This document shows, in pieces, positions 19,107 through 28,164 of a stretch of 64,000 nt of DNA. The stretch comes from G963677445 sp963677445. Lineage in GTDB: Bacteria > Bacteroidota > Ignavibacteria > Ignavibacteriales > Melioribacteraceae. Numbering within the stretch: position 1 is the first letter of the stretch; each line of letters opens with the position of its first letter. A program made the position numbers and the translations under genes. Below the pieces are notes generated by a model that was not told the origin of the DNA, searched no databases, and worked only from the letters and a program-made list of their open reading frames with translations. The DNA lies in contig CAXXGF010000028.1 of assembly GCA_963677445.2 (NCBI GenBank), forward strand, positions 62,001-126,000, in the 5' to 3' direction.

Positions 19107-21944
19107 TCATCTTTCAGAGCATTCATCCACAAGATACATAATGGACTTATAATATCTTCCGCTGTGGAGGGAGAGGCCAATTTCGCAGGTTTTACTGGTG
19201 GAATAACCATGCTCACATTCGTCGGGTAACGACTCCTTCAGCCCGTGAAGAGCCGATTCATTAAGTTCGGGATAAGAAAAACCACGGTCGCCGGCAAAAC
19301 CGCAGCATCCGATATTTTCAGGTACAATCACATTTTCAGATAACATATCGGCCAGCTTTTTGAATGGCTCTTCGAGTCCTGATTTTTTGCTGCTGCATGT
19401 TGTGTGGATGGTGATAGTCTCATTGGTTCTGGTGAACTTGAGATTATCGGCCAGGTACTTCAATGTGAATTCAATCGGCTCCAGAATTTCGAGATTATAT
19501 TCGTTACCTTCTTCTTTGAGATACTTGACAAAATGATAAAAGCAGGGACTGGTATCAAAAAGCACAGGAAACTTACCATTATGGGAAGCTTTGTTCAGCT
19601 CATTCAGCAGCTCTTTTGATTTCATCCTGCCCTGGCGGACAAATCCTTTGCTGGCAAATGGCATTCCACAGCAGAGTTTTTTGATGTTATCAGGATAGAT
19701 AACTTTATACCCGGCCCGTTTAATTACCCTGTGAATAACGGTAGTCTGCGATTCATCCTCCTCCGCGATATGAGGATTGCCCATTGAGCGGGCGATGCAG
19801 GAGGGGAAATAAACTACAGCCTTTTCCACATCGGCGGGAATGTGTCGCCTGTTGATAAGTTTGTCTCCACCCGAAGGAAGATATTTATTCCAGGCGGGTA
19901 TTGTTTTGAAGCTGGCTTTTCTTGCCAGTCCGGCAATGCCCCCCATAATTTTTGATCCAAGTATCAGGTGGAAGAATCCGGCCACATTAAGCCCGAATTT
20001 CATCGCGCCGGTTACGAAAGCAAAGCGGTTCGCGATAAAGTAAGCCAGGTTTTCCTGCAGGCCGTGCACATGAATCTGGCGCAGCTTTTTGATCATTTTA
20101 CCGGTATCGATATCAACCGGGCAGCTTAATTCGCAGAGGCCGTCTGTGGCGCAGGTCTGGTTGCCGTAATAATTAAAGGCGTCGGTCAGTTCATTCATAA
20201 GTTTATCATTTTCCCCGGTCCGCCTCAGTCGTGAGATTTCCCTGTAGGTTGTGATTCTCTGGCGGGGAGTGAGGGTCAGATCCCGGGAAGGACAGTTGAT
20301 TTCGCAGAATCCGCATTCTATACACTTATCAACAATTTCATCGGCCACCGGAAGTGGTTTGAGATTTTTCAGGTGAACTTCCTGATCCTCATTGAGGATA
20401 ACACCGGGATTAAGAACATTATCGGGATCAAATATATTTTTGATCTCTTTCATTACGTCAAAAGCTTTTTCGCCCCACTCATATTTTACGAAGGGGGCCA
20501 TATTTCTGCCGGTGCCATGTTCAGCTTTGAGTGAGCCGTCATATTTTTCAATAACTGAAGCGGCCAGATCATCGATAAATTCCCTGTAACGGGTCAGTTC
20601 TTCAGGTTTCGAAAAGTCCTGGCTGAGCACAAAATGGAGATTTCCCGCGAGGCTGTGTCCCCAGATTATTGTATCGGTATAATTATGTTTCCGAAACATG
20701 GCCTGCAGATCGAGCGCCGCGTCGGCGAGCCGTTCTGTCGGGAAGTTCACATCCTCAATTATAACAGTTGTGCCGGGATCCCTTGAAATGCAGACTGAAG
20801 GAAAAAGCCCTTTTCGCACATCCCATAGTTTCTGATAGAGAATCTTATCGGTCGTGAATTCGGGAGGATAAAGCAGGCCGAGATCGGACATTGCCGATGT
20901 GATTGCCGCTACATGTTTATCAAGTTTGTCATAGTCATAATCGGATGTTTCAATAAGCAGAGCCGCCGCCTCTTCAGGCAGGGTTTTCAGGTTATCGGGC
21001 ATCCCCGGTTTATTCTCGACCGCTCTCAGCGCCGCGCGGTCCATAATCTCGGCGGCTTTCACCGGCAGTTCATTCATAACAGGAATAGCGGCGCATGCCG
21101 ACCTGATATCACGGAAAAGCAGCAGAGCTGTGGCTTTGCAGGGTGGTTCGGGCACGGTATCAAGTTCAATTTCGGAAATAAAACCAAGGGTGCCTTCGGA
21201 ACCGATCATCAGATGGGGAATTATTTCAAAAGGATCATCAAAATCCACGAGTGAATTCAGTCCGAATCCGGTTGTGTTTTTAATGGAATATTTATGTTTT
21301 ATCCGGTTGGCAAGCTCTTTATCGGCTTTCACCTTTGCCGAGAGTTCTTTGATTCTGCTGTAAATATTACCGGGGGCGTTGATGAACTGTTCGCGGCTTT
21401 TTTCGCTGGTGGTATCGAGGATAGAACCATCTGAAAAAATGATCTTCATGCCGCTGAGGGTATTATAAATATTAAATTCTGTTCCGCTTGTCATACCGCT
21501 GGCGTTATTTGCCGCTATTCCCCCGATAGTCGCCGAGTTTATAGACGCGGGGTCGGGTCCCATTTTACGGTGGAAAGGAGCAAGCGCGCGGTTTGCCCAC
21601 GCTCCTATTACTCCCGGTTGAAGCCGGATTTTTCTTCCTTCATCGAGCACATTTATTCCCTTCCATTCACGGCCCATTTTCAGCAGAACCGAATCGGTTA
21701 TCGACTGCCCCGAAAGGCTGGTCCCCGCCGCGCGGAAGGTGATCGGGATTGATCGGGAACGGCTTTCTTTCAGTATTTCAACAACCTCATTTTCTTTCTC
21801 ACTTTTTACAACAAGCTGAGGTATAAGGCGGTAAAAGCTGGCGTCTGTTCCATAGGCCAGCGTTCTTAACGGATCAGTAATAAGATTATCCGGGTTAATC
21901 TTTCCGGAAAAATAATTTTTTAGAGCTTCTGTTTTGTTCGACAA
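19107..21944 (-). CDS. FAD-linked oxidase / Fe-S (GlcD-GlpC fusion, YdiJ-like) 2-hydroxyacid dehydrogenase
   Basis: 945 residues. An FAD-binding PCMH domain (about 40-260; TFRAAGTSLSGQSITDSVL, GGIAANNASGM) and FAD-oxidase C-terminal domain (to about 515; EHGTGRNMAPFVKYEWG) are joined to a ferredoxin-like domain with two clusters (CIECGFCEINCPSR at about 540; CATDGLCELSCP at about 600) and two CCG domains (CCGMPFASKG, CCGFAGDRGFSYPE). This architecture is shared with D-lactate/D-2-hydroxyglutarate dehydrogenases of the YdiJ type, which pass electrons to the quinone pool or another acceptor. The exact substrate cannot be decided. Followed by a terminator; the next gene upstream on this strand ends 3 bp before its start, so they are one operon. 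Confidence 0.92.
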   Translation of the reverse strand: MSNKTEALKNYFSGKINPDNLITDPLRTLAYGTDASFYRLIPQLVVKSEKENEVVEILKESRSRSIPITFRAAGTSLSGQSITDSVLLKMGREWKGINVLDEGRKIRLQPGVIGAWANRALAPFHRKMGPDPASINSATIGGIAANNASGMTSGTEFNIYNTLSGMKIIFSDGSILDTTSEKSREQFINAPGNIYSRIKELSAKVKADKELANRIKHKYSIKNTTGFGLNSLVDFDDPFEIIPHLMIGSEGTLGFISEIELDTVPEPPCKATALLLFRDIRSACAAIPVMNELPVKAAEIMDRAALRAVENKPGMPDNLKTLPEEAAALLIETSDYDYDKLDKHVAAITSAMSDLGLLYPPEFTTDKILYQKLWDVRKGLFPSVCISRDPGTTVIIEDVNFPTERLADAALDLQAMFRKHNYTDTIIWGHSLAGNLHFVLSQDFSKPEELTRYREFIDDLAASVIEKYDGSLKAEHGTGRNMAPFVKYEWGEKAFDVMKEIKNIFDPDNVLNPGVILNEDQEVHLKNLKPLPVADEIVDKCIECGFCEINCPSRDLTLTPRQRITTYREISRLRRTGENDKLMNELTDAFNYYGNQTCATDGLCELSCPVDIDTGKMIKKLRQIHVHGLQENLAYFIANRFAFVTGAMKFGLNVAGFFHLILGSKIMGGIAGLARKASFKTIPAWNKYLPSGGDKLINRRHIPADVEKAVVYFPSCIARSMGNPHIAEEDESQTTVIHRVIKRAGYKVIYPDNIKKLCCGMPFASKGFVRQGRMKSKELLNELNKASHNGKFPVLFDTSPCFYHFVKYLKEEGNEYNLEILEPIEFTLKYLADNLKFTRTNETITIHTTCSSKKSGLEEPFKKLADMLSENVIVPENIGCCGFAGDRGFSYPELNESALHGLKESLPDECEHGYSTSKTCEIGLSLHSGRYYKSIMYLVDECSER

Positions 21945-21946
21945 TT

Positions 21947-23340
21947 TTACCCCTGTTTAGCACAAAATTCTTCAACTTCATCAACTGTTTTTGGTATCGG
22001 TTTCCCAAGCGCTCTGCTTCCGGTTTCTGTCACGAGGATATCATCTTCAATCCTTACCCCGCCGAATCCGAGGTGTTTTTCCACTTCGGCATAATTTATG
22101 AAATCAGTAAATTTATTTTCTGATTTCCATTGGCTGACAAGTTCAGGAATGAAATATATTCCCGGTTCGATTGTCAGGCAGTAGCCAGGCTGTAATCTTT
22201 TACCGAGTCGCAGATAAGCAAGCCCGAACTGTTCGCTTCTTTCAATCTCTTCATCATACCCGATAAAATTTTCAACCAGGTTTTCCATATCATGAACATC
22301 GAGCCCGATCATATGTCCCAATCCATGCGGGAAAAAGAGAGCGTGAGCGCCGGCGTCCACCGCTTCATCAATGTTGCCTTTCATGATTCCCAGTCCCTTC
22401 AGACCTTCAGCCATTGTTTTAGCCGCGAGGAGGTGAACATCTTTGTTAACCACTCCCGGCCTGGTAGCTTCGATAGCAGCCAGCTGACCATTAAGCACAA
22501 TATTATATATATCTTTCTGAATGGGGGTGAATTTGCCGCTTACCGGGAATGTGCGGGTGATATCGCTCGCGTAATGTTCAAGAGATTCGGCGCCTGAGTC
22601 GAGCACAGCTATCTGACCTTCCTTCATCAGGTTGCCGTGATAATGGTTGTGCAGAGTTTCACCATGCACCGAAAAAATAATTGGGAATGAAATTCCGCTT
22701 CCTTTGAGAGAGTAATGCCTTCAACAACACCCCATACTTCTCTTTCATAGATTCCGGGACGGATAACTTTCATGGCTGTAGTATTCATTTCATAACTGAT
22801 CTCAATTGCCTTTTCAATTTCCGCGACCTCTTCAGCCGTTTTTACCGAACGCTGAGCAATGACGGCAAAATTAAATTCTCTCGACCAGTGAGCCGTGGTT
22901 TTATTATGTCTGATACCGAGCAGTTCCTCAAGCCATATTTTTGTCTCAGCCCTGTATGGGGGGAGATAATGAACCTTTCTGCCTGTGTTGACGGCGTAAT
23001 CAAGATATCCCGCCAGATCGCCCGAAGGCCTGGTAAGCGACACTCCGGCGAGAGCTGCCTGATCGGCGAAGGGAGCTTCAGGTCCCATCCATACTGTATC
23101 TTCGACAGGCCGGTCATCTCCGAATAATATTTCCTTATCCTTGTCAAGATCAATTACCGCTGCGAGACCCGCTTTGTCCAGTCCCCAGTAATAGAGGAAA
23201 TTGCTGTCCTGGCGGAACCTGTATTCATTGGCGGCATAATTCATCGGCATTTCGCCATTTCCGGGAAAAAACAATATTCCCGATGATACCTGTGATTTTA
23301 ACTGTTTTCTTCTTTCAACGTAAATTTCTGGCGCAAACAT
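21947..23340 (-). pseudogene. Xaa-Pro aminopeptidase (M24), broken by a one-base frameshift
   Basis: Two overlapping frames together give a complete aminopeptidase P. The first (from ATG 23338-23340, GGAGG 8 bases upstream) holds the AMP_N domain and ends in nonsense after VEGITLSK. The second continues GSGISFPIIFSVHGE and all five metal ligands: DSGAE, DITRTF, GHMIGLDVHD, TIEPGIY and RIEDD. The join lies at about 22695-22720 and needs one base restored near ctctctcaaagg. It is either a real lesion or a sequence error. The enzyme releases N-terminal residues before proline in the cytoplasm. Overlaps the operon of the FAD/Fe-S gene. Confidence 0.88.
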
Positions 23341-23885
23341 ATATATCCTCCGGGTAGTTAACATCAATATTTAAAGAATTTATATCTTAAAAAAATAAGA
23401 GCTAATTGTCAATAAAAATCCCCCCCAAAATCGTAATCGTAATCATAAACTGGCGGAGCCAGAATAAACAAGGTTATCGAGTTACTCAAAGTAAGTCCTC
23501 CCCCGTCTCCAAAGAAAAACACTTTGGATCCACCCCCTCCAAAGGGGGATAAAAGACGTAATATCCCCCTTTGGAGGGGGTGGCCTCCGGTCGTCTTTTG
23601 CCGGAGGGCGGGGGAGGACTCACCTCGAGTAACCACAAAACCTTTAATTAGCAATAAAATTTTTTACTCGTTAGTAAAATTTTGCCATTTTGCGTAGAAT
23701 TTAACTCCTTACGGAGTAATCATAATCATAATCTCTCCCCGGGAAAAATGAACACCTCCGCATTAGCGATCCTGCCGGATTTCATTGCTGGACAAAGTTG
23801 CGTGGGGACTCATGGGACAAATGGGACGTTAGTTTTTCCTTTTGGGTCAGGCCGGTATAGCTTAATGTTTTCTATCCACAATAAA
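23341..23885. repeat. intergenic with a nested inverted repeat
   Basis: 23494-23620 is bounded by agtcctcccccg and cgggggaggact and contains an inner hairpin ccaccccctccaaaggggg/ccccctttggagggggtgg (23531-23582); a similar cgggggaggactcaacc end occurs at 57646-57662. 23678-23720 is a minus copy of the ctacgcaaaatggcaaaatt module. No gene. Confidence 0.65.
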
Positions 23886-24263
23886 TTACTGCAGAGAAAG
23901 GGAGATTTTCAGGGCTTTATCGATTTCCAGCATTTTATCCTTTTCAAGGGCGCCGAACTTTTTTATTAAACGTAAATCTTTATCTATTGTTCTTATCTGA
24001 CAGCAATCGACGTAACTTTCTTCATCTAATCCCCCTTCTCCTTTTGAAAGGAAGATCATAATCGGCAGAGGTTTTGTTATTTCTTTTACACTTGAAACAG
24101 GCGCTATAATTGTAACCGGACTGAATTTATTGCCAATATTATTTTGAATTATTACCGCCGGCCTCGCTTTCCCGATTTCTTTTCCAACAATCGGATCTAA
24201 GTTTACCAGGTAAATATCACCCCTGAGCAGTGGATTTTTTATTCCCTTATTCTGAGTCGGCAT
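23886..24263 (-). CDS. mazF: MazF/PemK-type endoribonuclease toxin
   Basis: 125 residues. LLRGDIYLVNLDPIVGKEIGKARPAVIIQ is the MazF N-terminal core (seen across residues 13-40), with the conserved Arg of the RG motif, the KxRPxVI strand, a TIIAPVSS strand and a CCQIRTIDKDRL-like segment. The family cleaves mRNA at specific short sites. It overlaps the upstream ribbon-helix-helix antitoxin gene by 17 bp, the normal order for a MazEF-type operon. Looks intact. Confidence 0.92.
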   Translation of the reverse strand: MPTQNKGIKNPLLRGDIYLVNLDPIVGKEIGKARPAVIIQNNIGNKFSPVTIIAPVSSVKEITKPLPIMIFLSKGEGGLDEESYVDCCQIRTIDKDLRLIKKFGALEKDKMLEIDKALKISLSLQ

Positions 24264-24501
24264 GTTTCCAGTCCTCCTGAGATTTCAGGTAATAGTTGTA
24301 ATTTTCCTTATAACCGATTTCAAGTTCCTTTTCTATTCTCTCTTTCTCAAGCTGCTCGATATAATTTTGTAATGCCGTTCTGGCTATTTCACTTACAGTA
24401 ATTTTATTCTGTTTCGAAATCTTCTTGATTTTCTCAGATAAATCTGAGTTAATAAAAAAACTCAAACGTTCCTTCTTTTTTGAAATTTGATCCGCGCGCA
24501 T
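24247..24501 (-). CDS. ribbon-helix-helix antitoxin of the MazF pair
   Basis: 84 residues from ATG 24501 (a TTG at 24513 would add four). ERLSFFINSDLSEKIKKIS, then VSEIARTALQNYIEQL, give the strand-helix-helix of an RHH repressor. The C-terminal tail (YYLKSQEDWKHADSE) is the typical toxin-binding end that covers MazF in related pairs. It neutralises MazF and probably represses the operon; an inverted repeat lies upstream at 24513-24551. Confidence 0.88.
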   Translation of the reverse strand: MRADQISKKKERLSFFINSDLSEKIKKISKQNKITVSEIARTALQNYIEQLEKERIEKELEIGYKENYNYYLKSQEDWKHADSE

Positions 24502-24512
24502 TTTATCACTCA

Positions 24513-24551
24513 ATTATTGCAATAAACTTGTGTTAATATATACGCAATAAT
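24513..24551 (-). promoter_or_regulatory. candidate operator of the MazF antitoxin operon
   Basis: Inverted half-sites attattgc (24513-24520) and gcaataat (24544-24551), separated by 23 bp, lie just upstream of the antitoxin start in an AT-rich promoter region. RHH antitoxins usually bind such sites to repress their own operon. The binding itself is inference. Confidence 0.45.
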
Positions 24552-24781
24552 TTACACATATTTTATGTGACAAACAAAAAGAGGAGTGGTTGGCAAAATA
24601 CCGTGACCGTCTTTCAGAGATATCAGAAGTGGTTTAATTGATAATCTCATCACATATTTCTTTAAGTACATCTATTCTTTTAGCGTGCATCAAATTTATT
24701 ACTGAACTCAAGGCAGCTCTTCGATATCAGAGATGCGCTAAAAATAAGACAAAATTATGCATACTGTAATTTTACATTTGA

Positions 24782-24828
24782 CATTCTAAAAAAGAATGCT
24801 TTTATTTTTTTAGAAAATTTTTCATTCT
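24782..24828 (+). promoter_or_regulatory. candidate operator of the HTH-UDG-like gene
   Basis: The sequence cattctaaaaaagaatg (24782-24798) is an inverted repeat and a third cattct half-site occurs at 24823-24828, immediately before the ribosome-binding site (cggag) of the gene at 24846. The encoded protein has a DNA-binding N-terminus, so autoregulation is possible. Alternatively the hairpin followed by T-rich sequence could act as a weak attenuator. Confidence 0.4.
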
Positions 24829-24845
24829 AATTATTCGGAGAATTT

Positions 24846-25973
24846 ATGAGTACCAAAATTGAAAACATAAATATTTTTATCCAGAAAAAAATGGCAGAAC
24901 TAAAAACTGAAAACATCTCAGCTGTTGAAATGGCAGAGTATCTTGATGAAGCCCAGATACTAAAAGATAATAAAAGCCGACCGGGTCTACCTCTTCGAAA
25001 TTATCTACGATCCAATTCAATACTTGGTGGTTACCAAAATCAAAGCAGGAGATGGTTCATTCAGAGATTGGAAGATGATAAAGATTTTATTTCAGTAGCA
25101 AAAGCAGCCAGAATTTTAAAGGTATCAGAACACGCTATTTATAAAAAAATTGAAAGAAATGAAATTGAACCCAAAATAATTGGGAAAAATAGATTTCTCA
25201 TTCCAAAGGATGCTGTTACAGGTATCGTAAATGATAAGAAAAGAATACATCAAATCAAGGAAAGAGAAACGCTTTTTTCTTTAACACTTAATATCAAGCA
25301 ACAGGTATCAAAAATAAAAGAGGATTTAATGCTGATTATAAATAAACTTCACTCTCTTGAGAGTAAAATTGAAGCTCTTGAAGAAAATGAAGATCAAAGT
25401 AATAATCATAAAACTGAGATCGAAATTGGAAACGAACAGGTTACTACATTGGATGATATTTTGCCAGTAAAACCAGGTCTAAAAATGTTAATTATTGCCA
25501 AAACTCCTGCTCCCATCAGTGTTAGAGCAGGTCACTATTTTCAAGGTAAACATGGGAAAATGCTTTGGAATAAATTACAAGAATATAATATTTTTACCCC
25601 CTCGGAAAATAAATTTGAAGATGAATGTTTGTTGGATTATGACTTTGGAATTACGGATATTGTTAAGGTACCACATGATTTTGGTAATGAACCTTCCTCA
25701 TTTGATTATCAGTCCGGAGCAGATAGAATAATGAATTTAATCGAACTGCATAAACCCAAAGTGATATTTTTTGTCTACAAAAAAGTATTGGATAATATTC
25801 TTAGAATCATGTTCAATATAACTACGAAATCCAAGTATGGATTTAATCCGGAAATTGAAGAATATTTCAAATGCAAAGTATTTGTTTTCCCTATGCCTGG
25901 CACTCCCTGCAAGGCTGATGATGCGCATCAAGCAATGTTAGAATTACATATATACCTTTCAAACCTGACTTAA
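24846..25973 (+). CDS. HTH - coiled coil - uracil-DNA-glycosylase-like fusion protein
   Basis: 375 residues. Residues 1-75 form a helical module with RPGLPLRNYLRSNSILGGYQ, and 78-125 an excisionase/MerR-like helix-turn-helix (FISVAKAARILKVSEHAIYK). About 150-185 is a coiled coil (heptads around LINKLHSLESKIEALEE). The C-terminal half (205-372) follows the mismatch-specific UDG (Mug/TDG) pattern: LDDILPVKPGLKMLIIAKTP, then AGHYFQGKHGKMLWNKL, LLDYDFGITDIV and FVFPMPGTP. The catalytic motif GINP of Mug reads AKTP, so the usual Asn is Thr and the activity may be altered. The base composition is more AT-rich than the housekeeping genes nearby. RBS cggag. Followed 30 bp later by a small gene, probably the same operon. 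Function unknown; a DNA-base-sensing or defence role is conjecture. Confidence 0.8.
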   Translation: MSTKIENINIFIQKKMAELKTENISAVEMAEYLDEAQILKDNKSRPGLPLRNYLRSNSILGGYQNQSRRWFIQRLEDDKDFISVAKAARILKVSEHAIYKKIERNEIEPKIIGKNRFLIPKDAVTGIVNDKKRIHQIKERETLFSLTLNIKQQVSKIKEDLMLIINKLHSLESKIEALEENEDQSNNHKTEIEIGNEQVTTLDDILPVKPGLKMLIIAKTPAPISVRAGHYFQGKHGKMLWNKLQEYNIFTPSENKFEDECLLDYDFGITDIVKVPHDFGNEPSSFDYQSGADRIMNLIELHKPKVIFFVYKKVLDNILRIMFNITTKSKYGFNPEIEEYFKCKVFVFPMPGTPCKADDAHQAMLELHIYLSNLT

Positions 25974-26003
25974 ATAAAAGTAAAAATTAAAAAGGAGATT
26001 TTT

Positions 26004-26327
26004 ATGAAAAAATCAAATTTGTATATTAGTCTATGGACCAAAAGTTTACCAGAAATAATTAGACGATTAAAGAATATTTCTTCGACTGAACCCATTCAAT
26101 TGAAGTCTGAAGATTTTCATAGGGTTGGGAACAGACAGAAATATTCATTCAATCTTGAGTTTAAAGATGGTCTTGTAAGTAATAATATTGGTGGTTCAGC
26201 CGTTGCTAGAGATTTAGAAGCCGTTTTACAAAATAATAGTGTAGTCAAAGAACTAATCAAATCTGGACATTATAAATTTAAAATGGATAAAGATTATCTA
26301 TTGTGGATTACCCAGATTGAGGAGTAA
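26004..26327 (+). CDS. small protein downstream of the HTH-UDG gene, unknown
   Basis: 107 residues, mixed alpha/beta, no signal or membrane segment. The ATG follows aaaaaggagattttt, a strong ribosome-binding site, 30 bp after the UDG-like gene, so the two are likely co-expressed. I do not recognise a family; it could be a partner or regulator of the fusion protein. Confidence 0.7.
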   Translation: MKKSNLYISLWTKSLPEIIRRLKNISSTEPIQLKSEDFHRVGNRQKYSFNLEFKDGLVSNNIGGSAVARDLEAVLQNNSVVKELIKSGHYKFKMDKDYLLWITQIEE

Positions 26328-26510
26328 TAATATTGTATTGTGGAAGTTGTTTTTCGGAGGAATGAGGCTTTGAGAGTAATCTAAAGCTTCATTCTTTCAC
26401 AATGAAATTTTTATGATACTTAAGATTAGTCATCCAATAGCAATCATCATTTCCCTTAACATTGTATCTCAAAAGAGGTACATTTGCTTAAGAAAACTAT
26501 GAGGAATAAA

Positions 26511-26771
26511 ATGATAAAATCAGCGATGATCAGGGCAGGAATAAAGCCTGAGTTAAAAGAAAACGTGGAAAGTATCTTAAATGAATTGGGAATATCAACA
26601 ACAGAAGTCATTACCCTTTTTTATAACCAGATTCGACTGAATAACGGAATTCCTTTTGAAATAAAAATTCCCAATGCGACAACAGAAAATACATTTAAGG
26701 ATACTGATTCCGGTAAAAATATAGTTAAAGCAAAAGACGCTGATGATATGTTTGCTCAGTCAGGTATTTGA
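26511..26771 (+). CDS. RelB/DinJ-type antitoxin, copy 1
   Basis: 86 residues. KSAMIRAGIKPELKENVESILNELG is the RelB/DinJ N-terminus and ISTTEVITLFYNQIRLNNGIPFEI its second helix and strand. ATG 26511 is chosen because GAGG is 6 bases upstream and because it matches the start of copy 2 at 28165; upstream TTG/ATG codons lack a site. The cognate toxin should follow; only a 41-codon remnant does (26771). Nearly identical to the copy at 28165. Confidence 0.85.
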   Translation: MIKSAMIRAGIKPELKENVESILNELGISTTEVITLFYNQIRLNNGIPFEIKIPNATTENTFKDTDSGKNIVKAKDADDMFAQSGI

Positions 26772-26896
26772 TGCTTTCTCCAAAATACACAAAACAGATT
26801 TATAAGGTAAGTTTAAAAACGGGGCAAATCTTGGTAGAAATTTTTATCCGGCGAAATCTCTATGACGGCATCAAAGAATGCCAGGAATTATTGTAA
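26771..26896 (+). pseudogene. remnant of a YafQ/RelE-type toxin
   Basis: The ATG overlaps the antitoxin stop (TGATG) as in intact DinJ-YafQ operons, and the first codons read MLSPKYTKQIYK, like the start of YafQ-type toxins. The frame then diverges and stops after 41 codons, less than half the family length of about 90. Copy 2 of the antitoxin is followed by an even shorter remnant at 28428 (MLSK...). Confidence 0.45.
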
Positions 26897-27002
26897 CTTA
26901 TCAGAAATATTGTAGAAATTATACAGATTAAGTATATTGTATCATGTTGTGACAACTTATCGAAAGATTGCAGAAACATTATTAAATTTTTGGGGAGCTT
27001 TT

Positions 27003-27206
27003 ATGAAACTTCAGGTTATTCTTGAGCCGAGCGATGAAGGGGGTTTTACAGTATATGTCCCATCATTGCCGGGATGTATCAGTGAAGGTGATACGAAGGA
27101 AGAAGCGTTAGACAATATTCAGGAGGCAATTGAATTGTATCTTGAAGCGGTGGATGATGATCAATTATTTTCTCCCGATATTGAGAAACTGGAAATAGCG
27201 ATATGA
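27003..27206 (+). CDS. hicB: HicB-type antitoxin, copy 1
   Basis: 67 residues, the HicB pseudo-RNase fold: MKLQVILEPSDEGGFTVYVP, SLPGCISEGDT and KEEALDNIQEAIELYL. ATG 27003 follows ggggagctttt. It lacks the extra C-terminal DNA-binding domain seen in longer HicB proteins. Overlaps hicA by 4 bp (ATGA). A second, toxin-less copy lies at 29423. Confidence 0.92.
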   Translation: MKLQVILEPSDEGGFTVYVPSLPGCISEGDTKEEALDNIQEAIELYLEAVDDDQLFSPDIEKLEIAI

Positions 27207-27430
27207 GCAAGACGCCAAGTTTGAATTTTGAAAAACTCATCTCGGCATTAAGACGTGATGGCTGGGTTGTCGTGCGTCAAAGAGGAAGTCATATAAGATT
27301 ACAGAAAACCACAAAAGATGGCACACTAAAACTGACAGTTCCCGCACACCGTCCGATAAAACGATCCACCTTATCTCACATTTTAAAACAGGCAAAATTA
27401 TCAGTAGAAGAATTGAACGAACTGTTATGA
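27203..27430 (+). CDS. hicA: HicA-type mRNA interferase toxin
   Basis: 75 residues, a double-stranded-RNA-binding fold: LISALRRDGWVVVRQRGSHIRLQK contains the conserved catalytic His in the GSH motif, then VPAHRPIKRSTLSHILKQAKLSVEEL. This is a full-length HicA that cleaves mRNA in the absence of HicB. Overlaps hicB by 4 bp; the pair looks functional. The 3' end recurs as a fragment at 29721. Confidence 0.92.
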   Translation: MSKTPSLNFEKLISALRRDGWVVVRQRGSHIRLQKTTKDGTLKLTVPAHRPIKRSTLSHILKQAKLSVEELNELL

Positions 27431-27670
27431 TTTTCTTAAGAACTAATAAATTGATCTGTTAAATTTATCGGCTATGAGAGATTAAAGCAAATGATTGCAA
27501 TAAAATAGCGCTACACCTTGTTGCACAATTTTATCGGCGCTTAATTTTTATTGCCCTCAAAACAAAATCAATTAAAAACTTCCCGGCTCCTACTACGATT
27601 ATTTTTCACCCTAAACATCATTCCCCAAATTTCCCTAAATTAAACATCATATTTTTATCAGGAGAAAAAA

Positions 27671-27913
27671 TTGTCCAGACGTTTTTATGAAATTGCTGAG
27701 ACTTATAATGCTACTCTGAATCCATTTACCGATGAGCAATTGATGCTGCCAGGTGATATCTGCCGTTTTCAACCGGGGATGCAACAGCTTGATCTGGCGT
27801 GCGGCAAGGTTGAGATGTTATGCCGATGGGCGCGAAAGTATGGAATTAGCGGGGTCGGGGTGGATATTGTCTGGCACGGGGAAAATATTACTGGCAATGA
27901 TTATAAAAAATAA
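27671..27913 (+). pseudogene. truncated SAM-dependent methyltransferase
   Basis: 80 codons from TTG 27671 (RBS aggag). LDLACGKVEMLCRWARKYG and SGVGVDI are motifs I and II of a Rossmann-fold SAM methyltransferase (the glycine-rich loop reads ACGKVE, GxGxG-like). The frame stops about 15 residues later; members normally run on for more than 100 residues with SAM and substrate contacts. So this is a 5' fragment, sitting between two toxin-antitoxin modules. Confidence 0.65.
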
Positions 27914-27947
27914 TTAACTTTATTAGAAATTGATAAAGGACAACACG

Positions 27948-28151
27948 ATGAACCAATATATAGTTGACGCGCATATAAAAAACGGATGTTTATCAATTGA
28001 TAAGCTGCCCATAACTGAGGAGATGGATGTAAAGGTTATTGTAATTCCCAAGGTGAAATATGAGGATTTGTCTTTTATGAAAGTCAGGAAATTAACAAAA
28101 TCGATTAAGGGCAATATTTCAAAGGATATAAATTCTGACAGAGAGAATTGA
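27948..28151 (+). CDS. small antitoxin-like protein (VapB-like?)
   Basis: 67 residues from ATG 27948 (aaagga 7 bases upstream). The sequence has two short strands (YIVDAHIKNGCLSIDKLP; VKVIVIPKV) followed by a basic helix (FMKVRKLTKSIKGNIS), a layout seen in small AbrB/VapB-like antitoxins next to PIN toxins. No PIN gene follows: at 28150 the frame MNLKT then stops. Probably an orphan antitoxin; family not certain. Confidence 0.55.
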   Translation: MNQYIVDAHIKNGCLSIDKLPITEEMDVKVIVIPKVKYEDLSFMKVRKLTKSIKGNISKDINSDREN

Positions 28152-28164
28152 TGAATCTAAAAAC

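Noticed and set aside
21947..22669. Separate M24 peptidase gene starting at 22669
   Set aside because: The start is internal to the conserved core; the upstream frame supplies the missing N-terminal domain after one base is restored.
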